Source: Planomonospora parontospora (lineage in GTDB: Bacteria > Actinomycetota > Actinomycetes > Streptosporangiales > Streptosporangiaceae). Taken from it: DNA of 64,000 bases. This document shows, piece by piece, positions 33,874 to 42,528 of the stretch (position 1 is its first letter; each line of letters starts with the position of its first letter). The stretch lies in contig BMQD01000016.1 in the NCBI GenBank assembly GCA_014647935.1, positions 1 through 64,000 on the forward strand, in the 5' to 3' direction. The notes beneath the pieces are model-generated. The model was not told the DNA's origin. It did not search any database and was given only the letters and a program-made list of their open reading frames with translations. A program made the position numbers and the translations under genes.

Positions 33874-34368
33874 CTAACGGGCGCCGATCCCCTCCATCGC
33901 CTCGCGCAGGTGCGTCTCCTCCTCGCGGCTGAGCGACGTCTGGAGGACGTGCCCGCCGTACTCCTTGATCGCGGGGATGACCTTGTCCGGAGTGCTCTGC
34001 ACGACCAGGACGAACAGCGCCGCCATGCCGGGTTCCAGCTTGGCGGAGAGCTGCCGCATGAAGTCGTCGTTGACGCCGGCGTCGGCCATCGAGCCGCCCG
34101 CCGCCCCCGCGGCCGCGCCCAGCGCCATGCCGAACAGCGGCATGAAGAACAGCAGGCCGATCAGACTGCCCCACAACGCACCGCTGGCCGCGCCCAGACC
34201 GGTCATGCCGACGCTCTGGTGGAGCTTGATCTTCCCGTCGGGCCGGTGCTCGACGACGGCCACGTCCTCCATCGTGATCAGGTTCTGCCGCTGCAGGTCG
34301 ATCAGGCGATCACGTACCGCGGTGGCGGTGGCGACGTCGGGATAGGAGATGGCGATGAGGTTGCTCAT
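33874..34368 (-). CDS. DUF1269 family protein
   Basis: 164 residues. MSNLIAISYPDVATATAVRDRLIDLQRQNLI, VAVVEHRPDGKIKLHQ, the glycine-rich hydrophobic SGALWGSLIGLLFFMPLFGMALGAAAGAAGG segment and the C-terminal ALFVLVVQSTPDKVIPAIKEYGGHVLQTSLS match DUF1269, a stress-associated family of uncertain role that probably inserts a glycine-zipper helix pair into membranes. Its leader (34369-34500) holds two hairpins. Confidence 0.88.
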   Translation of the reverse strand: MSNLIAISYPDVATATAVRDRLIDLQRQNLITMEDVAVVEHRPDGKIKLHQSVGMTGLGAASGALWGSLIGLLFFMPLFGMALGAAAGAAGGSMADAGVNDDFMRQLSAKLEPGMAALFVLVVQSTPDKVIPAIKEYGGHVLQTSLSREEETHLREAMEGIGAR

Positions 34369-34408
34369 GGGTTTTCTTCCTTCCGAGCGGTTGTCACGTC
34401 GATGAGGG

Positions 34409-34495
34409 GAACGGGCCGTCCGGACAGGGCGGGCGGCCCGTTCTGGATATGTGAACCCGTCGCCGTTCTTTCCGGGGGAGTCTCCCGGTAAAGAA
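34409..34495 (-). promoter_or_regulatory. Two leader hairpins upstream of the DUF1269 gene
   Basis: The first stem pairs 34409-34418 with 34434-34443 (10 base pairs). The second pairs TTCTTTCCGGG (34466-34476) with CCCGG-t-AAAGAA (34484-34495), with one bulged base. Both would lie in the 5' leader if transcription starts upstream. No known riboswitch family is recognised. Confidence 0.45.
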
Positions 34496-34921
34496 AGCCG
34501 CCGGTCTTTTCCGGGCAACGCCGTCGCCGAGGCGGAGCGGTCCGGGGATGGCCCGGGACGGGCCGTCGCCCGCCTCTCGCAGGGCCGCCCGCCGGCGGCG
34601 GCCGTCCGCGACGTGCGGCTCCGATCGATCCCCGCCGCAGGATCGCGGCGGTGGCGGCTTCCCCGGGGCCCTCCTCAACCTCTTGTGGTGGTCCCCTCTC
34701 CTCGATCAGGTGATCACCGCGAGCAGGCAAAAAGACTCCATGGGAGAGATCCCCCGTAACCCTTCGGACGGCCCCGGCGCCCTTCCGGACCCTTCCGCGG
34801 AATGCAGCCCGGGAAATCAAAGGTTTCCTTTTCGTGCAGATCCCCGGCGATAAACGGTGTCGGACCGGGGACCATCCGGTTCGTCCATTTCAGCGGGTGA
34901 CGTCACATTCGGCGGGGTGCC
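34496..34921. other. Gene-poor stretch between DUF1269 and a small membrane protein
   Basis: No open frame here has convincing codon bias or a protein motif. It is locally AT-richer near 34725-34860 (AAAAAGACTCC, GGGAAATCAAAGGTTTCC), which probably marks the promoter of the gene at 34922. Nothing else is recognised. Confidence 0.5.
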
Positions 34922-35227
34922 ATGGGCTGCTTGTTCGCGGTTTTCGCCGGGGTCTTCCCGAGACTCGCCGTGTTCATCATCTGGGTGGCACGCCCCGCTC
35001 TGGTCAACGCGGCCTTCGACACGTGGATCTGGCCCCTGCTCGGTGTGGTCTTCCTGCCGTTCGCCACGTTGATGTACGTCATCATGTACATCCCCGGCGT
35101 CGGGCTGCAGGGAGGGGACTGGTTCTGGATCGCCGTGGCGGTCCTGCTGGACCTGTTCCACTGGATAGGGGCCGTGACCCAGCGTCGCCAGCTGCCCGGC
35201 TACCGCGGCGGCTACGGCGGGGACTGA
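34922..35227 (+). CDS. Small membrane protein (three helices), unknown function
   Basis: 101 residues: MGCLFAVFAGVFPRLAVFIIWVARP, then WIWPLLGVVFLPFATLMYVIMY and DWFWIAVAVLLDLFHWIGAVTQRRQLPGY. Conserved-looking actinobacterial small membrane protein; no named domain is recalled. The ATG at 34922 follows GGCGGGG. It sits among stress-type genes. Confidence 0.75.
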   Translation: MGCLFAVFAGVFPRLAVFIIWVARPALVNAAFDTWIWPLLGVVFLPFATLMYVIMYIPGVGLQGGDWFWIAVAVLLDLFHWIGAVTQRRQLPGYRGGYGGD

Positions 35228-35492
35228 CCGGGCTTCACGGCACCGGCCGGGCCGCTCGGCGGAAGCGGATCTGGCCCCAAGCTGCAGCCGTGTCCGTTTT
35301 GCAAGAATTTGTCACCATATGCGAAGCATGCGGAAAGTTGCGGGTACAGAGGGAGGGAAGAGCGGTGACGAACGTGCACCAGAGCCGCTCGAACCGCTGA
35401 ATCCCCGAACAACGCACGGGCAAAGCCGCCGGACACGCACTAACGCCTACCCGGGCGATCCCGGAAACTCTGCCGTGCGGAGGGAGCCGAAC

Positions 35493-36011
35493 ATGGAACA
35501 TCCGCGTTACGGGCAGACCCAGGAGGCGTCGCGCGATCAGGTGACGCCGTCCCAGGCGCGCCAGGACACCCAGATGGCGCAGGTCCGCCCGGTGACGGCA
35601 GAACCCGCGCCCACCAACTGGATCGGCTGGGTGGTCTTCGCCGGCATCACGATGCTGGTCCTGGGGTCCCTCCAGGCCCTGATGGGCCTGGTCGGCATCT
35701 TCAACACCGACTTCTATCTCGTCACCGCGGGCGATCTGGCGATCCCCGTCAACTACACGGCCTGGGGCTGGTTCCACCTGGCCATGGGCGTGGTCGTCGC
35801 CCTCGCCGGCGCCGCCGTCATGGCGGGCAAGACGTGGGGGCGCGCGGTCGGGATCTTCCTCGCCGGACTCCAGGCACTCGTCAACTTCGCCTGGTTCCCC
35901 GCCTATCCGTTCTGGTCGATGATCATCATCGCCGTCGACGTCCTGGTCATCTACGCGCTGGCCGTCCACGGGAGGGAGATGAAGTCGTTCAGCAGACGCG
36001 CCACCTCGTAG
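35493..36011 (+). CDS. DUF7144-like membrane protein
   Basis: 172 residues. A 40-residue polar lead precedes four helices: WIGWVVFAGITMLVLGSLQALMGLVGIF, WGWFHLAMGVVVALAGAAVMAG, WGRAVGIFLAGLQALVNFAWFP and WSMIIIAVDVLVIYALAVHG. This pattern is the DUF7144 group, common in actinobacteria and of unknown role. ATG 35493 follows GGAGGGAGCCG. A GGGTAC box at 35342-35347 with no clear minus-35 match lies in the leader. Confidence 0.8.
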   Translation: MEHPRYGQTQEASRDQVTPSQARQDTQMAQVRPVTAEPAPTNWIGWVVFAGITMLVLGSLQALMGLVGIFNTDFYLVTAGDLAIPVNYTAWGWFHLAMGVVVALAGAAVMAGKTWGRAVGIFLAGLQALVNFAWFPAYPFWSMIIIAVDVLVIYALAVHGREMKSFSRRATS

Positions 36012-36261
36012 GCGACCCACGGTCCATCCGGGGGCGCGGGTGGGGGCTCCGGCTCCCATCCGCGCCCCCGGGCCGCGACCACGGCGCCGAGGGCGCGCGA
36101 GGGAACGCATTCCCCGGATCGGCCGACTCATCCCCGTGTCGACTTCCTCCTCCGTCGGCCGGGGCGCCGCCGCAGTGATGGCTCCTGCGGTCTCCGTCAC
36201 CACTAAACGGACAAATGCCCCTAAACTGCATCCAGTTCGTGGTGAGGTGAAGGAGCGCGTG

Positions 36262-36447
36262 GTGCACAAGGTCGTCCATATCCGGCCGCTCGACGATGTC
36301 CTCGGGCACGAGGAGTCGGCTGACTGCCTGTGCGGGCCCGCCGGAGAAGGCGTGTACGCACAGACCGCGGCGGAGGCCGTCGGCATGATCTACCGCCACC
36401 ATGCGCTGCGGCCCTGCCATGACTGGGAGGCCTCCGCCGAGGGGTGA
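36262..36447 (+). CDS. Small Cys/His protein (61 residues)
   Basis: VHKVVHIRPLDDVLGHEESADCLCGP...IYRHHALRPCHDWE. One CxC pair and a later H-H/C-H set suggest a small zinc-binding protein, similar in feel to short actinobacterial and phage proteins that carry the HEES-C-CGP pattern. GTG 36262 (or 36259) follows AAGGAG. Codon bias is coding-like. No function is known. Confidence 0.6.
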   Translation: MHKVVHIRPLDDVLGHEESADCLCGPAGEGVYAQTAAEAVGMIYRHHALRPCHDWEASAEG

Positions 36448-36498
36448 GCCCAGCGGGCGGATCGGGGATCCGGCACAGAGGGCCGGGCCCGGCGTCCG

Positions 36499-37623
36499 TC
36501 ATCGGGAGGGGGGCTTCACGGCGCTGGAAGCCGTGACCTCCTGCAGTTCCTGGCGGGTGACGAACGTGTCGACCAGCGAGAGAACCATGGCCACCACGGG
36601 TATGGCCAGCAGTGCTCCCATCGCGCCGAACAGCGACGCCCCCAGGATCACGGCTGCGAAGGACACCCCGGGATGGATGTCCACCGCCCGCGAGCTGATC
36701 TTCGGCTCCAGGGTCAGGTTCTCCACCTGCTGGTACAGCACGCCCCAGGCCAGTGCCGCCAGGCCGATCCAGGGCCGGGACGAGACCAGCCCCACCACCA
36801 CCGGCAGGGCGATGGAGATGTAGGTGCCGATGGTGGGGACGAGCTGGGCGACCAGACCCGTCCAAGCCCCGAGGGCGAGCCAGGACGGCATGCCGAGAGC
36901 CAGGAACACCAGGGCCGAGGCGGTGCCGTTGACGGCGGCCAGGATGAGCCGGGAGGAGACGTACCCGCCGGTCTTGATCGTGGACACGTCCCAGACACGG
37001 ATGAAGACCTGCTGGAATCGGCCGGGCAGCAGTTGCGCGATCCACCGGCGCAGCCTCGGCCCGTCGGCCGAGAAGTAGAACGTCAGCAGCAGCAGGGTGA
37101 ACATGTTGAACACCGCCCCGGTCACCGTGCCCAGCAGACTCAGCACGCCGCCGAGCGCGCCCTGTGCGTACTCGGCGGCCTGCTGCGGGGTCAGGTTGAG
37201 GGAGTCCAGGATGTCGGAGATCTCGTAGCGCGTGCCGAGACGGGCGTTGAGCCAGTCGACGGCGCCGGTGACGACTCCGGGAAGCGCCTTCAGCAGCGCC
37301 GCGACCTGCTGCACGAACAGGCTGCCGAACAGGGCGAGGAAGACCACGGCGGCGAGGATGAACAGCGTCATCACCAGCAGCGCTGCCCTGCCGCGGGGGA
37401 TCCGCCGCGACAGGCGCCGTACGGCGGGCTCCATGGCCAGGGAGAGGAACCACGCCATCACCAGCATGGCGACCAGCGAACCCGCGTCGGCGATCACGAA
37501 GCGGAGGAAGAGCACCACGGCGATGACGGCCGCTATGGCGAGCCCTGCACGCCAGACGTCGGCGGACGAGTGCAGCACCTGCACGGCGGGCGTCGCGCCG
37601 TGCGGCTCCACCGGCTTCTTCAT
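36499..37623 (-). CDS. AI-2E family (PF01594) transporter
   Basis: 374 residues, about eight helices arranged as two N-terminal, a soluble amphipathic middle (LLKALPGVVTGAVDWLNARLG...TPQQAAEYAQGALGG), then a C-terminal cluster with PSWLALGAWTGLVAQLVPTIGTYISIALPV and YQQVENLTLEPKISSRAVDIHPGVSF, diagnostic of the family. Members include TqsA-like exporters and Na+/H+ antiporters; the substrate is unknown. ATG 37623 overlaps the DUF2252 stop (ATGA), so both are one operon. Confidence 0.9.
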   Translation of the reverse strand: MKKPVEPHGATPAVQVLHSSADVWRAGLAIAAVIAVVLFLRFVIADAGSLVAMLVMAWFLSLAMEPAVRRLSRRIPRGRAALLVMTLFILAAVVFLALFGSLFVQQVAALLKALPGVVTGAVDWLNARLGTRYEISDILDSLNLTPQQAAEYAQGALGGVLSLLGTVTGAVFNMFTLLLLTFYFSADGPRLRRWIAQLLPGRFQQVFIRVWDVSTIKTGGYVSSRLILAAVNGTASALVFLALGMPSWLALGAWTGLVAQLVPTIGTYISIALPVVVGLVSSRPWIGLAALAWGVLYQQVENLTLEPKISSRAVDIHPGVSFAAVILGASLFGAMGALLAIPVVAMVLSLVDTFVTRQELQEVTASSAVKPPSR

Positions 37624-38999
37624 GTCTCTCCTGAGGTCTCGGTGTTCCGTTGGCTCCTCAGCGTCTCGACGAAGGCCGCGTGGTCCCGCCGCACCTGGTC
37701 CGCGTACGCCACGGCGAAGTCCCCCAGTGCTTCGGCGAAGGCGTCGCCCGCTCCCAGGTAGGCCGCGATCGCGGTCGCGTCACCGGAGCGGGCGTGACCG
37801 TGCGCCAGCGTCCAGCCGCACAGGCCGGCGTAGCGCCTGAGCCGTCGCGGGTCCATCGCCGGAATGTCGGCCGCCCCCTTCATGTCCCGGAACTGCCGCC
37901 AGTAGTGGTCCCGCGGCGGAGCCGCCCGGGACCAGCCGAGGAAGATGTCGCCGCTCGCCTGCATCAACCGCTGACCCTCCACGATGCGCTGCCCGCCGCA
38001 GGAGAACTCGCTACCGGGCAGGTGAGCCTCCAGCACCGACGCACCCGCCTCCTTGACCTGCAGGAAGAGCGGTTCGTCGTGTTCACGGCCCTGCATCAGG
38101 ACGATGAAGCAGCGCGTTCCGACACTGCCCACCCCCACGACCTTCAACGCGACGTCGACCATCCGGAAACGCGACAGCAGATGCCGCCGGTCGCACGACA
38201 GCGACGACAGGTAATCGGCGAAACTCTCCTCCACCTGATGGCGGAACGCCGCCCGCTCGTCGTGCTCGCCCATCTCCCGCAGCGGAACGAGCAGCGGAGG
38301 CTCGCTTCTGATCCGCAGCCGCCCGCCGGCCCTCTCGGTGAGCCTGGTCAGCACGCGCTGGCTGGTCTGCCTCCTGGCTCCCTCCTGAGCCGAGGCGAAC
38401 CGTCTGCGGTCCTTTCCGCGCGGGATCCTGTCCTTGATCATCTGCAGCGAGACCTGCGCGTACCACACGTCCAGCACACCCGCGGCGGCGAACCCGGCCA
38501 TGGCCCGTTGATAGGCGTTCACCGATCGCACGGCGGCCTCGCGGCCCTCGGCGTCCCCGTAGCCGTTGTCACGCGCCGCGAGCACGAAACTGGCCGCCAG
38601 CCGCTTCACATCCCACTCCCACGGACCCGGCAGCGTCTCGTCGAAGTCGTTGACGTCGAAGACCTGCCGGCGCTCGGGGGAGGCGAACGTCCCGAAGTTC
38701 GCCAGGTGCGCGTCGCCGCACAGCTGCACGGTGAAGCCGGTGACCGGAGTGCAGGCGAGATCGGCGGCCATCAGTTCCGCGCTCCCCCGGAAGAAGGCCA
38801 GCGGCGACTCCGCCATCCGTGCGTGCCGTACGGGCAGCAGCCAGGGCAACCGCCTGGCTTCCTGCGCGGAAAGCCGGGCGACGGGATCGGGACGGTTGCG
38901 GGGCGGCGTCCATCCGGCGTGCTCCCGGCGCGGAACGACCTTGCGGGCGGCCCTGCCCACCACGGCCCGCTCCGCGAGCACCGTCTTCTCGTTCTCCAT
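37620..38999 (-). CDS. DUF2252 family protein
   Basis: 459 residues. RMAESPLAFFRGSAELMAADLA, VQLCGDAHLANFGTFASPERRQVFDVNDFDETLPGPWEWDVKRLAAS and a C-terminal CGWTLAHGHARSGD define DUF2252. The HLANFG...FDVNDFDE motifs resemble the catalytic and metal-binding loops of aminoglycoside-phosphotransferase-like kinases, so a kinase activity is possible (inference). It is first in a two-gene operon with the AI-2E-type transporter. Confidence 0.9.
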   Translation of the reverse strand: MENEKTVLAERAVVGRAARKVVPRREHAGWTPPRNRPDPVARLSAQEARRLPWLLPVRHARMAESPLAFFRGSAELMAADLACTPVTGFTVQLCGDAHLANFGTFASPERRQVFDVNDFDETLPGPWEWDVKRLAASFVLAARDNGYGDAEGREAAVRSVNAYQRAMAGFAAAGVLDVWYAQVSLQMIKDRIPRGKDRRRFASAQEGARRQTSQRVLTRLTERAGGRLRIRSEPPLLVPLREMGEHDERAAFRHQVEESFADYLSSLSCDRRHLLSRFRMVDVALKVVGVGSVGTRCFIVLMQGREHDEPLFLQVKEAGASVLEAHLPGSEFSCGGQRIVEGQRLMQASGDIFLGWSRAAPPRDHYWRQFRDMKGAADIPAMDPRRLRRYAGLCGWTLAHGHARSGDATAIAAYLGAGDAFAEALGDFAVAYADQVRRDHAAFVETLRSQRNTETSGET

Positions 39000-39147
39000 C
39001 GCGCATCACCGCCGCCCGGCCCGCACCGCCCGGCCTCGTCGAGAGAGCCTCACCGAGCGGAACCGCCTCGTGCCCATCCGTCTCATCCCCAGCATGCGCT
39101 CGGCGCAGGTGGGCACCGGACGCCGGGTGGGCATTCCGGCACCGGTG

Positions 39148-40068
39148 TCAGGCGGGCGGGCCGGTGGGGGCGGCTTCCAGCCAGCCGCGCTCACGCGCCG
39201 TCGCCTCCGCGACGCGGGTGAAGGCGGCACCGGCCGGCGGCAGGGCGTCGCGCCGCCAGACCAGTTCCAGGTCGGGGGCGGGCAGGTGGTCGGCGAGCGG
39301 GAGCGTCACACCGTCGGCCGTGGGCAGGGCACCGAGCGAACTCGGTACCAGCGCGAAACCCTTGCCGTCGGCGAGGCCGAGGTGGCGCCAGCCGAGCACC
39401 TCGCAGTCGTCCACCTCGAACTCCAGCCCGGTGCGTGCCAGGGCGGCCAGGATCGCGCTGCGGTAGTCCGGCGCCACATCGCCGGGGACCAGGCGGAGCC
39501 GGCTGCCGTACAGGTCGGACAGGGCCGCCACCGGGCGGCCGGCGAGAGGGTGGGCGGTGCCGACGACCGCGACCAGCGGCTCCCGCCGGACGGTCTGCCG
39601 GGTGAGGCCGGGCCGCCGCGGGATCATCCGCCCCAGCACCAGATCGAACCGGCCCGCCCGCAGGCCGGCGTCGAGTTCGCCCGACCATGCCTCGCGCGCC
39701 TGGACGGTGACGCCCGGGTACGCCGCCCGCAACGCGGCGAGCAGTTCCGGCGCCGTCTCGTGGGCGGCGCTCATGACCGTCCCCAGGCGCACCGTGCCGG
39801 ACTGGCCCTGCCCCGTCGCCCGCACCAGCTCGATCATCGAGTCGGCGTCGGCCAGCAGCCTCCGCGCGGACGCGACGAAGGCCTCGCCCGCCTCGGTGAG
39901 CCGGGTCGGGCGGCGGTGGAACAGCGGTACTCCGAGCCGGCGTTCCAGGTCGCGGATCTGCCTGCTCAGCGGGGGCTGGGCCATGCGCAGGCGTTCGGCG
40001 GCGCGCTGGAAGCCGCCTTCCTCGGCGATCGTGACGACGTACCGCATGAGTCGCAGGTCGACCGGCAT
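39148..40068 (-). CDS. LysR-family regulator
   Basis: 306 residues. The N-terminal winged HTH reads LMRYVVTIAEEGGFQRAAERLRMAQPPLSRQIRDLERRLG; the periplasmic-binding-protein-like effector domain follows (VRLGTVMSAAHETAPELLAALRAAYPGVTV). It is divergent from a secreted beta-propeller gene with a palindrome close to its start, the standard LysR arrangement, so it probably controls that neighbour. ATG 40068 is preceded by GGCGGT. Confidence 0.9.
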   Translation of the reverse strand: MPVDLRLMRYVVTIAEEGGFQRAAERLRMAQPPLSRQIRDLERRLGVPLFHRRPTRLTEAGEAFVASARRLLADADSMIELVRATGQGQSGTVRLGTVMSAAHETAPELLAALRAAYPGVTVQAREAWSGELDAGLRAGRFDLVLGRMIPRRPGLTRQTVRREPLVAVVGTAHPLAGRPVAALSDLYGSRLRLVPGDVAPDYRSAILAALARTGLEFEVDDCEVLGWRHLGLADGKGFALVPSSLGALPTADGVTLPLADHLPAPDLELVWRRDALPPAGAAFTRVAEATARERGWLEAAPTGPPA

Positions 40069-40075
40069 ACCGCCA

Positions 40076-40093
40076 GGGTATACCGGGATACCC
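40076..40093. promoter_or_regulatory. Candidate LysR operator
   Basis: GGGTAT-ACCGGG-ATACCC (40076-40093) is a perfect inverted repeat, with an inner GGTATACC palindrome, 8 bases upstream of the LysR start and about 68 before the propeller gene. Confidence 0.6.
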
Positions 40094-40160
40094 AAAACGA
40101 TCTTGTTGAGGTGCCGGTCCGGGCGCGAGGCTGGCTGCGATCGACTACCGAAGGGAAACC

Positions 40161-41156
40161 GTGCGTATCCACCGACTTCTCTCCCTGGCCGTGGCGGCCG
40201 TGATGCTCGCCTCCTCCGGGACCGCATCGGCGGCGACCGAGGCGGCGGGGGTGGCGGTCCGGGCCGACCGGCCCGGCGTCTACGTCCTGGCCGGCGACGA
40301 CGCCTACCCCGAGGGCATCGCCCGAGACCCCGGGACTCCGTACTTCTACGTCGGCAGCGTGACCGACGGGCGCATCTACCGCGGGGACGTCCGCTCGCCG
40401 CAGACCTCGGTGTGGCTGCCCGGCAACGCCGCCGACGGCCGGACCACCGCCGCCGGGATGAAGGTCGACGCCGCAGGCCGCCTCATCGTCGCGGGCGGGG
40501 CCACCGGCTTCGTGTGGGTGTACGACACGCGGACCGGCGCCCTGCTGCACCGCTTCGCCACCGCCACGCCGAACTCGATGCTCAACGACGTCGCCGTGGC
40601 CGGGAACGGCGACGTCTACGTCACCGACTCGTTCCAGCCGACGATCTACCGCATCGGCGCCACGGAGCTGCGGGGCGGCAGCGGGGCGACCGCACCGCTG
40701 CGGCCCTTCCTCGACCTGCGGGGAACGGGCGTCGTGTACACCGAGGGCTTCAACCTCAACGGCATCACCGTCACCCCGGACCAGCGGTACCTCGTCGTCG
40801 CCGACTACAACGACGGAGTGCTGCACCGCGTCGATCTGCGGCGGCGCACCGTCAAGCCGATCGACCTGGGCGGCGCCCTGGTGCGCGGTGACGGCCTGCT
40901 CCTCCGCGGCCGCACGCTCTACGCGGTCAGCAACGCCGACGGCGACGGCGACACCGTCAATGTGATACGGCTCGATGTCCGCTCCGGCCGGGGCAGGCTG
41001 CTGGCACGGGTCACCGATCCGAGGCTGCACGGCCCCTCCACGGCGGCGTTCGACGGCCGCGACCTGCTGGTGGTCAACTTCCAGTACGGAGCCGCCAGCC
41101 CGGTACTGCCGTACACGGTGGTGCGGCTGACCCCGGACCGCGGCCGGCCGGGCTGA
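40161..41156 (+). CDS. Secreted SMP-30/gluconolactonase-like beta-propeller protein
   Basis: 331 residues with a Sec signal peptide (RIHRLLSLAVAAVMLASSGTASAA) and a six-bladed propeller pattern: PEGIARDPGTPYFYVGSVTDGRIYRGD, GMKVDAAGRLIVAGG, NDVAVAGNGDVYVTDSFQPTIYRI, NGITVTPDQRYLVVADYNDGVLHRVDL. Family members are metal-dependent lactonases or esterases. The start is GTG 40161 after AAGGGAAACC. It is probably controlled by the divergent LysR protein. Confidence 0.85.
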   Translation: MRIHRLLSLAVAAVMLASSGTASAATEAAGVAVRADRPGVYVLAGDDAYPEGIARDPGTPYFYVGSVTDGRIYRGDVRSPQTSVWLPGNAADGRTTAAGMKVDAAGRLIVAGGATGFVWVYDTRTGALLHRFATATPNSMLNDVAVAGNGDVYVTDSFQPTIYRIGATELRGGSGATAPLRPFLDLRGTGVVYTEGFNLNGITVTPDQRYLVVADYNDGVLHRVDLRRRTVKPIDLGGALVRGDGLLLRGRTLYAVSNADGDGDTVNVIRLDVRSGRGRLLARVTDPRLHGPSTAAFDGRDLLVVNFQYGAASPVLPYTVVRLTPDRGRPG

Positions 41157-41183
41157 CCGGCCCGATCCCGTCGAAGTGGTGGA

Positions 41184-42173
41184 TCACCTCGTGGTGCCGG
41201 GCCCCGCCACGACGTCGTGGGGCTCCGCGCCGTCGAGGTGGCGGCGGACGTTCTCCACGGCGGCCAGGGCGATGCGGACGAGCGTCTCGCGGGTGACGGC
41301 TCCGGCGTGCGGGGTGAGCACGACGTTGGGCGCGCCGAGCAGCCGCGAGCCGGGCGGCGGCGGCTCGGGGTCGAACACGTCGATGCCCGCGGCGGCGATC
41401 CGGCCGTCCTCCAGGGCGGCGGCGAGCGCGTCCTGGTCGATCAGCGGCCCGCGCGCGGTGTTGACGACGACGGCCGTGGGCTTGAGCAGGGCCAGGCGGC
41501 GGGCGTCCAGGAGGTGCCGGGTGCCGTCGTTGAGCGGCGCGTGCAGGGTGACGACGTCGGACGCCCGCAGGAGCTCCTCCAGCCCGGTCCACCGCGCGCC
41601 GGTGCGCTCCTCGACGTCGCACGGCGCGCGGCGCGGGGAGCTGTAGAGGACGTTCATGTCGAAGGCGGCGGCCTTGCGGGCCACGTCGCGGCCGATGTGG
41701 CCCAGTCCGACGACGCCCAGGGTCTTGCCGGCCAGCTCGGTCAGGTGGGGGCGGAGGCGGGGCAGCGCCCAGTCACCCGCGGCGAGCGCGGTGTGGGCGG
41801 GCACGATCCGCTTGGCGCAGGCCAGGATGAGGGCGAAGGCGTGCTCGGCGACGCTGTTGCCCTCCGCCCCGCTGGAGGCGATGGTGCACACCGTGACGGC
41901 GTGCCGTTCCGCGGCGGCGAGGTCGACGTGGTCGTGCCCGTGGCCGACGCACTGGACGAGCTCCAGCAGCGGGGCCGCCCGCAGGTGGTCGGCGCCGACC
42001 GGGCTCAGCGCGGTGATGATCACCTGGGCCGCGGCGAGGGCGCCCGGGTCCTCCCCGGCGGACTCCACGACGGTGACGTGCGCGCGGTCGGCGAGCAGCC
42101 CGGCCAGGGCGGATCCCGCCTCACGGCCTCCGACCTGCGGGGGGATGACGGCCAGGACGTTCTTGCGGGACAC
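41184..42173 (-). CDS. D-isomer-specific 2-hydroxyacid dehydrogenase
   Basis: 329 residues. NAD-binding GLGHIGRDVARKAAAF and catalytic Arg in VNTARGPLIDQDALAAAL, Glu in DVFDPEPPPPGSRLL and His in LTPHAGAVTRETLVRI are all present, as in phosphoglycerate dehydrogenase, glyoxylate reductase and related enzymes; there is no ACT regulatory domain. GTG 42173 after GGAGGAGAAC is the start; the longer open frame is rejected. The substrate is unresolved. Confidence 0.9.
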   Translation of the reverse strand: MSRKNVLAVIPPQVGGREAGSALAGLLADRAHVTVVESAGEDPGALAAAQVIITALSPVGADHLRAAPLLELVQCVGHGHDHVDLAAAERHAVTVCTIASSGAEGNSVAEHAFALILACAKRIVPAHTALAAGDWALPRLRPHLTELAGKTLGVVGLGHIGRDVARKAAAFDMNVLYSSPRRAPCDVEERTGARWTGLEELLRASDVVTLHAPLNDGTRHLLDARRLALLKPTAVVVNTARGPLIDQDALAAALEDGRIAAAGIDVFDPEPPPPGSRLLGAPNVVLTPHAGAVTRETLVRIALAAVENVRRHLDGAEPHDVVAGPGTTR

Positions 42174-42528
42174 GTTCTCCTCCTGTGCGGGCTCCGGCCC
42201 GCGGCACGGGACGCGGGCCTCGTGACGCGGACGACGTACGGACTCGGGGCAGGACGATGATCGCGGCAACGGCGTCCGGGCGTCCACCCCGCGCCACCAC
42301 CGCCGCGTTACCGCGATCGTGTGCTACCGCTACAGCCGCCGCGCGTTACCGCCATCGTCGCCGCCTCGGTCTCGGCCTCGGCCTCGGCCACGGCCACGGC
42401 CACGGCCACGTGGCGCGGTGACGTGGTGACGTGGTGACGCGGTGCGGAAATTCCCGGCCGCGAGTCCCGCTGGATCCTCAGGTCCGGTCCCGCCGTGCCG
42501 ATCTGCTGCTGTGAGGGCATAAGGAGCG
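42174..42528. other. Intergenic stretch with simple-sequence repeats
   Basis: No gene is recognised. It holds two GCGTTACCGC-like copies (42304 and 42344), a hexamer tract and then GTGACGTG-type 9-base repeats, ending in the AAGGAG site of the chemoreceptor-like gene. Confidence 0.6.
42364..42436. repeat. GGCCTC/GGCCAC hexamers and GACGTGGTG nonamers
   Basis: From 42364 four CCTCGG-type hexamers pass into four CCACGG-type hexamers to about 42412, followed by repeats of GACGTGGTG to about 42436. The spacing is regular and independent of any reading frame I trust. Confidence 0.75.

Noticed and set aside
33806-34174. N-terminal extension of the small membrane protein at 33287
   Set aside because: The extension overlaps the DUF1269 coding region out of frame and is Arg/Gly-rich; ATG 33805 with its own ribosome-binding site is better.
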